Below, in pieces: positions 59,659 through 64,000 of a DNA stretch of 64,000 nucleotides. The notes under the pieces were generated by a model. The model ran no database searches. It had not been told where the DNA came from and saw nothing but the letters and a program-made list of their open reading frames with translations. Source of the DNA: Aliterella atlantica CENA595. Lineage in GTDB: Bacteria; Cyanobacteriota; Cyanobacteriia; Cyanobacteriales; Chroococcidiopsidaceae. The DNA lies in the NCBI RefSeq assembly GCF_000952155.1, contig NZ_JYON01000017.1, positions 1 to 64,000 on the forward strand, read 5' to 3'. The first letter of the stretch is position 1; each line of letters starts with the position of its first letter. The position numbers and the translations under genes were made by a program.

Positions 59659-60900
59659 ATGGACGCAATGCACAAACGAGTTTTTCAAGTTGGGATCGCA
59701 ATTGTACTATCAATATCGATCGCTTTAAATGGTTGGGTGTCAGAAGCAGCAGCATTGACTAACGAGCAAAAACTTGTGGCTGAGGCTTGGCGAGTTGTCA
59801 ACCGCACTTATTTGGATGACACTTTTAATCACCAAAATTGGGCAGCAGTTAGGCAAAAAGTCATCAAGCAGCCTCTAAAAGATAAAGAATCCACATATAC
59901 TGCTATCCAACAAATGGTTGCCAGTTTAGGCGATCCTTTTACTCGTTTTTTGCGTCCAGAACAATATCGCAGTTTGCAGGTAAATACGTCTGGAGAGTTG
60001 ACAGGTGTAGGCTTGCAGATTGCTTTAGATGCTCAAACAGGCGCTTTGGAAGTAGTTGCGCCCATAGCTGGTTCGCCAGCAGATAAAGCTGGGATTCGTC
60101 CGCGCGATCGCATTACGCAAATTAATGACACGCCCACAGCAGAAATTACCCTCGACGAAGCCGCCGCCAAAATGCGGGGAACAATTGGCAGTCACGTTGC
60201 TTTAACTATAGAACGTGAGGGCGAAAGCAAGCAGATCGATTTGGTACGCGATCGCATTGAGTTAAATCCTGTAGTTGCGGAACTAAGAACGTCACCTAAT
60301 GGCGTACCGATTGGTTACATTCGTTTGACTCAGTTTAATGCTAATGCCACAGCCGAAGTAGCTCATGCGATCGCTAATTTAGAAAAACAAGGGGCGGATG
60401 CCTATATTCTCGATTTACGCAACAATCCTGGCGGTTTATTGCAAGCTGGCGTGGAAATTGCGCGTTTGTGGTTAGATGAGGGTACGATTGTCTACACGGT
60501 GAATCGTCAAGGTATTCAAGGCAGTTTTGCTGCTTATGGTTCGCCGCTAACACGCGATCCTTTAGTAGTTTTGGTCAATCAAGGTTCTGCTAGCGCTAGC
60601 GAAATTTTGGCAGGTGCGCTGCAAGATAACGGACGGGCGACTTTGGTAGGCGAAACTACGTTTGGCAAAGGTTTAATTCAGTCTTTATTCGATTTTTCTG
60701 ATGGTTCGGGTTTGGCTGTGACGGTGGCTAAGTATGAAACTCCCAGCCATCGAGATATTAATAAGTTAGGGATATCGCCCGATCTTACTGTGAAGTTAGA
60801 ACCAATTACCCGCGATGAGCTAGCAACACCAACCGACAAGCAATATCAAGCAGCTGTGGAATTTTTGAATACCAAGTCAGTAGTCGCTAAAGCAGCCTAG
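59659..60900 (+). CDS. ctpA: C-terminal processing protease CtpA-like
   Basis: The 413-residue exported serine protease of the S41 family has a signal peptide (~1-32, ending SEAAA), a helical part, a PDZ domain (~100-185, GVGLQIALDAQ, IAGSPADKAGIRPRDRI) and the catalytic core. The Ser is in NQGSASASEILAGAL and the Lys in GETTFGKGLIQ. In cyanobacteria one member cleaves the C-terminal extension of the D1 protein of photosystem II. It lies divergent from petB, consistent with a thylakoid role, but other Ctp paralogs have different substrates. Confidence 0.9.
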   Translation: MDAMHKRVFQVGIAIVLSISIALNGWVSEAAALTNEQKLVAEAWRVVNRTYLDDTFNHQNWAAVRQKVIKQPLKDKESTYTAIQQMVASLGDPFTRFLRPEQYRSLQVNTSGELTGVGLQIALDAQTGALEVVAPIAGSPADKAGIRPRDRITQINDTPTAEITLDEAAAKMRGTIGSHVALTIEREGESKQIDLVRDRIELNPVVAELRTSPNGVPIGYIRLTQFNANATAEVAHAIANLEKQGADAYILDLRNNPGGLLQAGVEIARLWLDEGTIVYTVNRQGIQGSFAAYGSPLTRDPLVVLVNQGSASASEILAGALQDNGRATLVGETTFGKGLIQSLFDFSDGSGLAVTVAKYETPSHRDINKLGISPDLTVKLEPITRDELATPTDKQYQAAVEFLNTKSVVAKAA

Positions 60901-60922
60901 AGGAGTGTGGAGCTTTCTTGAA

Positions 60923-60999
60923 CAGGGGGAGCAGGGGAAGCAGGGGAGGATTTAACTTAATTTGTCTCCCTTGTCCTCCTTGTCCCCCTTGTCCCCTAT
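60923..60999. repeat. GAGCAGGGGA / CCTTGTCC short tandem repeats
   Basis: Units of GCAGGGGA at the left and CTTGTCC-type units at the right lie between the convergent ctpA and MBL genes. G-rich and C-rich blocks could pair as a long hairpin. The right end overlaps the last codons of the MBL gene. Confidence 0.7.
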
Positions 61000-61718
61000 A
61001 TCAACGCTTGCGATCGCCCTAACTCGTCTAAATCTAGCTGTAGTAGGCGCTGATAAGCATTTGCGATCGCTTTTTTGCCGCGTAAGTAGCCTATATTTGC
61101 TCCTGGACAAATGTATTGCAGGTTTTCTTGGGTGAAATTGTCGCGCAGTAGTTGAATGCTTTTGATTTGCCTTCGCCAGTGAAATGTTTTAGATGTTCTT
61201 AGAGGTACTGGTAAGCCTTGTTGGTTGGGGAGTAAATGCCTACCTGTAAATAATATTCCGCCATATTCGGGCAAGTAAAGGCAAGATGAACCAGGGGAAT
61301 GTCCTGGCGTCCAAATTACTTGCATATATGGTTGCAAAGTAATTTGGTGTTGGAAGGTAGTTACTGTTAATTTTGGTAGCAGATAGGCTTCTTGTTCTTG
61401 AATTAAAATGTCACAATTAAATGCTGCTTGTAGTTCTCTAGCTTTGCCAATCCCGCCTCGGTGCGAGATAAATAACACTCTTACTCCACCTAACAATCGG
61501 ATAAATTCGTAGGTATTTTCATCTGTTGCTGGACAATCGAGCAAGATATTACCTTCTTTTTCTACAATAAGATAAGCAGTTCCGCCTAAAGTGTCTCGGT
61601 TGGGAGGAAAAGCAAATATGCGATCGGCAAAAACAGCTTGCGGTTGTTTGGGAGGACGCATCGCCTGAGTTGCTGACAAAGAAGCATTATTATTAAGAGA
61701 TTCGGGATCTAAGTACAT
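60996..61718 (-). CDS. MBL-fold protein with altered metal site
   Basis: The 240-residue protein has the metallo-beta-lactamase fold pattern: a GGTAYLIVEKEGNILLDCP strand block, then FISHRGGIGKA where active enzymes have HxHxDH, TPGHSPGSSCLYL (His ligand kept) and LFTGRHLLP where the metal Asp would be (GD to GR). Several zinc ligands are therefore missing, so a classical hydrolase activity is doubtful. It could bind one metal or have a different role. It is convergent with ctpA; no partner gene is adjacent. Confidence 0.78.
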   Translation of the reverse strand: MYLDPESLNNNASLSATQAMRPPKQPQAVFADRIFAFPPNRDTLGGTAYLIVEKEGNILLDCPATDENTYEFIRLLGGVRVLFISHRGGIGKARELQAAFNCDILIQEQEAYLLPKLTVTTFQHQITLQPYMQVIWTPGHSPGSSCLYLPEYGGILFTGRHLLPNQQGLPVPLRTSKTFHWRRQIKSIQLLRDNFTQENLQYICPGANIGYLRGKKAIANAYQRLLQLDLDELGRSQALI

Positions 61719-61819
61719 TGCTCTTTAAAAGTAAAAATTAGGTGAAAAATTAAGTTGCAAAATTTGATTTTATATTACTGAATTAGTACGAAAAAACAAT
61801 AACTAACTTTTGCAAAAAT

Positions 61820-63313
61820 ATGGCACTTGACTGGATTATTCTTTTAATTATGGCACTATTTACCTATTTAATAGTGCGGCGTAGTGTAGCCGGAATTACT
61901 ACTACTCCAGTATGGCTGTTGTGGCTAGTGCTAATGTTACCGCCTGTTGCTTGGAGTATATGGAGTGTGGTGCATGGCGCTGACCAAATACCGCCTTTAG
62001 AATTAGTTTTAGGGATGAGTATTTTAAGCATATTTTTGTACTGGAAGTTGCATCAAAGAGGCAGAAGAAATTTAACTCCAGCAGCGCAAGATCGACCGTC
62101 TCAAGTAGCAGAAGCAGCAACACCAGCGCCAGAAGTACCGCAGCCACTAGCAACGCTGCGTCCAATTGATAAAGAAGAGGAAACGAAGTTAAGAAACTGT
62201 TTTCCTTGGTCGGTATTTTATATTAGTAATATTGAGTATCGACCGCAAGCAATTATTTGTCGGGGACAACTGCGGGAAAAATCGTCAACTATTGCCTACG
62301 ATCGCATTAAAGAAAACGTGCAAGCACAATTTGGCGATCGCTTTGTCGTATTGTTTCAAGAAGATATGACGGGTAAACCATTTTTTGCCTTGGTTCCCAA
62401 TCCCCAACTTGCAGCAAATAGACGCAATAATGCCAAATTAACTCGTCCTGTTTTAGCCTTGGGTTTACTTGTTGCAACTTTGTACACTACTACTTTAGTA
62501 GGTGTAGAAATTGCCGATCCCGAAAATATTGCTGCCTTGCGCGACGATCCGACAATTTTACAAAGAGGATTACCTTATGCGATCGCTTTGATGGCAATTT
62601 TGGGCATCCACGAACTAGGTCACTATTTAGCAGCAAGATACTACAAAATTAAGGCAACTTTGCCGTATTTTATTCCTTTTCCCGCATTTTTGGGTACTTT
62701 TGGCGCATTTATTCAAATGCGTAGCCCCGTACCAAACCGCAAAGCCTTGTTTGATGTCAGTATTGCTGGACCTTTGGCTGGTTTTGTCGTTACTATACCG
62801 ATCCTAATTTGGGGTTTAGCTCATTCTACGGTTGTTGCTCTGCCAGAGAACCCCCAGGCAGTGTTAAATCCTAATGCTCTTAGTCCCAACTATTCTTTGT
62901 TACTAGCACTATTAAGCAAGCTGACATTAGGCGCTCAACTTACAGCAGAAAGCGCCCTCGACTTGCATCCTGTAGCGATCGCAGGTTTGTTAGGACTAAT
63001 TGCTACCGCCCTCAATTTGATGCCTGTAGGACAATTAGATGGCGGGCATATCGTTCATTCTATGTTTGGGCAGCGCAATGGCATAGCTATAGGACAGATT
63101 TCTCGGTTTTTATTATTAGGACTTTCTTTACTTCAACCTGGTTTTTGGGTATGGGCAATTATTTTATTTTTCATGCCTGTTGCTGACGAACCTGCCTTAA
63201 ACGATATCAGCGAACTAGACAACAAACGCGATATGTTAGGTTTGCTAGCGCTAGGTTTGTTAGTATTAATTATTTTGCCGATGCCTAGTGCGATCGCTCA
63301 ACTACTAAATTAA
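61820..63313 (+). CDS. Site-2 protease family membrane metalloprotease
   Basis: The 497-residue intramembrane protease has a first hydrophobic pair (~1-75) and a Pro/Ala linker. A soluble segment (~115-200) is followed by a multi-helix core with HExxH ([15 protein letters not shown], ~262) and the second metal motif [12 protein letters not shown] (~405). It resembles the EGY1/ycf-type plant and cyanobacterial S2P group, which cut membrane-bound regulators or serve chloroplast/thylakoid development. The substrate is unknown. It is followed by trmFO five bases later. Confidence 0.9.
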   Translation: MALDWIILLIMALFTYLIVRRSVAGITTTPVWLLWLVLMLPPVAWSIWSVVHGADQIPPLELVLGMSILSIFLYWKLHQRGRRNLTPAAQDRPSQVAEAATPAPEVPQPLATLRPIDKEEETKLRNCFPWSVFYISNIEYRPQAIICRGQLREKSSTIAYDRIKENVQAQFGDRFVVLFQEDMTGKPFFALVPNPQLAANRRNNAKLTRPVLALGLLVATLYTTTLVGVEIADPENIAALRDDPTILQRGLPYAIALMAILGIHELGHYLAARYYKIKATLPYFIPFPAFLGTFGAFIQMRSPVPNRKALFDVSIAGPLAGFVVTIPILIWGLAHSTVVALPENPQAVLNPNALSPNYSLLLALLSKLTLGAQLTAESALDLHPVAIAGLLGLIATALNLMPVGQLDGGHIVHSMFGQRNGIAIGQISRFLLLGLSLLQPGFWVWAIILFFMPVADEPALNDISELDNKRDMLGLLALGLLVLIILPMPSAIAQLLN

Positions 63314-63318
63314 GACAC

Positions 63319-64000
63319 ATGGAATTACAACCAATTCAAGTAATCGGTGGAGGACTTGCGGGAACTGAAGCCGCTTGGCAAATCGCTAGGGCGGGAGTAC
63401 CAGTAATTTTGCATGAAATGCGCCCGCAAAGATCCAGCCCCGCCCATCATTCTCAGGAATTGGCAGAATTGGTATGTAGTAACTCCTTTGGGGCGCAATC
63501 GAGCGATCGCGCGGCGGGTTTATTACACGCTGAATTGCGCCAGCTAGAGTCAATTATTATTGCTAAAGCTGACGAACACTATGTACCTGCGGGCGGTGCT
63601 TTAGCTGTAGATAGAGGTAAATTCAGTCAAGACTTAACTAAAACTCTTGCCGAACATCCATTAATTGAACTGCGGCGGGGAGAAGTTGAACAAATTCCTC
63701 AAGGCATAGTAGTTTTAGCAACAGGTCCTTTGACTAGCCCGCAATTAGCAGAAGATTTACGCCGATTTACAGGGATGGAATATCTCAGCTTTTTTGATGC
63801 AGCAAGTCCAATTGTGGTAGGCGAATCTATTAACCAAGATATTGCTTTTCGTGCTTCGCGCTATGACAAAGGCGATGCTGATTATTTTAATTGCCCGATG
63901 AATCGAGAGCAGTATTTGCAGTTTTGGCAAGCACTTTGTGCCGCCGAACAAGCCGAATTGAAAGATTTTGAGCGAGATAAGGCTAAATTTTTTGAAGCTT
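63319..64000 (+). CDS. trmFO: TrmFO tRNA (uracil-54-C5)-methyltransferase, 5' part
   Basis: The first ~227 codons of the folate- and FAD-dependent enzyme that makes ribothymidine at position 54 of tRNA. It runs off the right edge. It begins with the FAD motif [19 protein letters not shown], then [17 protein letters not shown] with the conserved Cys, and [27 protein letters not shown] and [13 protein letters not shown] follow. All of this is characteristic of TrmFO. The gene starts five bases after the protease stop and may be co-transcribed. The C-terminal half cannot be assessed. Confidence 0.92.
   Translation, partial: MELQPIQVIGGGLAGTEAAWQIARAGVPVILHEMRPQRSSPAHHSQELAELVCSNSFGAQSSDRAAGLLHAELRQLESIIIAKADEHYVPAGGALAVDRGKFSQDLTKTLAEHPLIELRRGEVEQIPQGIVVLATGPLTSPQLAEDLRRFTGMEYLSFFDAASPIVVGESINQDIAFRASRYDKGDADYFNCPMNREQYLQFWQALCAAEQAELKDFERDKAKFFEA

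Overview
The window is cyanobacterial chromosome. It carries petB and petD (cytochrome b6f), ctpA, a CpcT/CpeT bilin lyase, a high-light-inducible protein and three SLH-OprB porins. The HIP1 octamer gcgatcgc recurs throughout, as do cyanobacterial-type short tandem repeats. The style fits a filamentous or Chroococcidiopsis-like species; I do not assign a genus.

Layout. At 1-1149 the start of an IS630-type transposase has cut off the 3' end of a photolyase/cryptochrome-family gene. From 2.3 to 22.2 kb lies a purine/ureide acquisition and degradation locus. It holds a leftward operon for a PotABCD-type ABC importer with two porins interleaved (2301-9980), then a divergent GntR/FCD regulator with an AIG2-like gene, and a leftward asparagine synthetase. 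Next come a DUF1028 protein, a truncated NCS2 permease, hpxO-type urate hydroxylase, an intact NCS2 permease, HIU hydrolase and OHCU decarboxylase, a third porin, an allantoin-racemase-like gene and a PuuE-type allantoinase. Together the enzymes read as urate -> 5-hydroxyisourate -> OHCU -> allantoin -> allantoate. A 16-bp sequence shared by the gntR/importer promoter region and the region upstream of the catabolic genes, with a weaker copy upstream of asnB, looks like the operator of the local GntR protein.

From 22 to 36 kb are mostly housekeeping and conserved genes: AI-2E family transporter, DUF39 homocysteine-biosynthesis protein, TPR protein, GDT1/Mnx-type Mn exporter, SdhA/FrdA, M23 peptidase, BirA, PgeF, CsaB and CpcT/CpeT. 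From 36.4 to 48.2 kb is a compact, translationally coupled three-gene NRPS operon: C-A-T, docking-C-A(N-methyltransferase)-T, and C-A-T-TE. From 48 to 64 kb come an HLIP, DUF4383, a large PAS/GAF/GGDEF/EAL protein, an RDD-pentapeptide protein, an anti-sigma-like kinase, petBD, ctpA, a divergent MBL-fold protein, a site-2 protease and the 5' part of trmFO.

The most striking unexplained structure is a dispersed ~29-bp palindrome with arms GTAGAGACGTAGCA/TGCTACGTCTCTAC. It occurs between genes, and also in frame inside two NRPS genes and across the stop codon of the ABC-importer binding-protein gene. The second porin (5801-7447) ends at a TGA exactly where its paralogs have Gly, and the terminal beta-strand is still encoded downstream.
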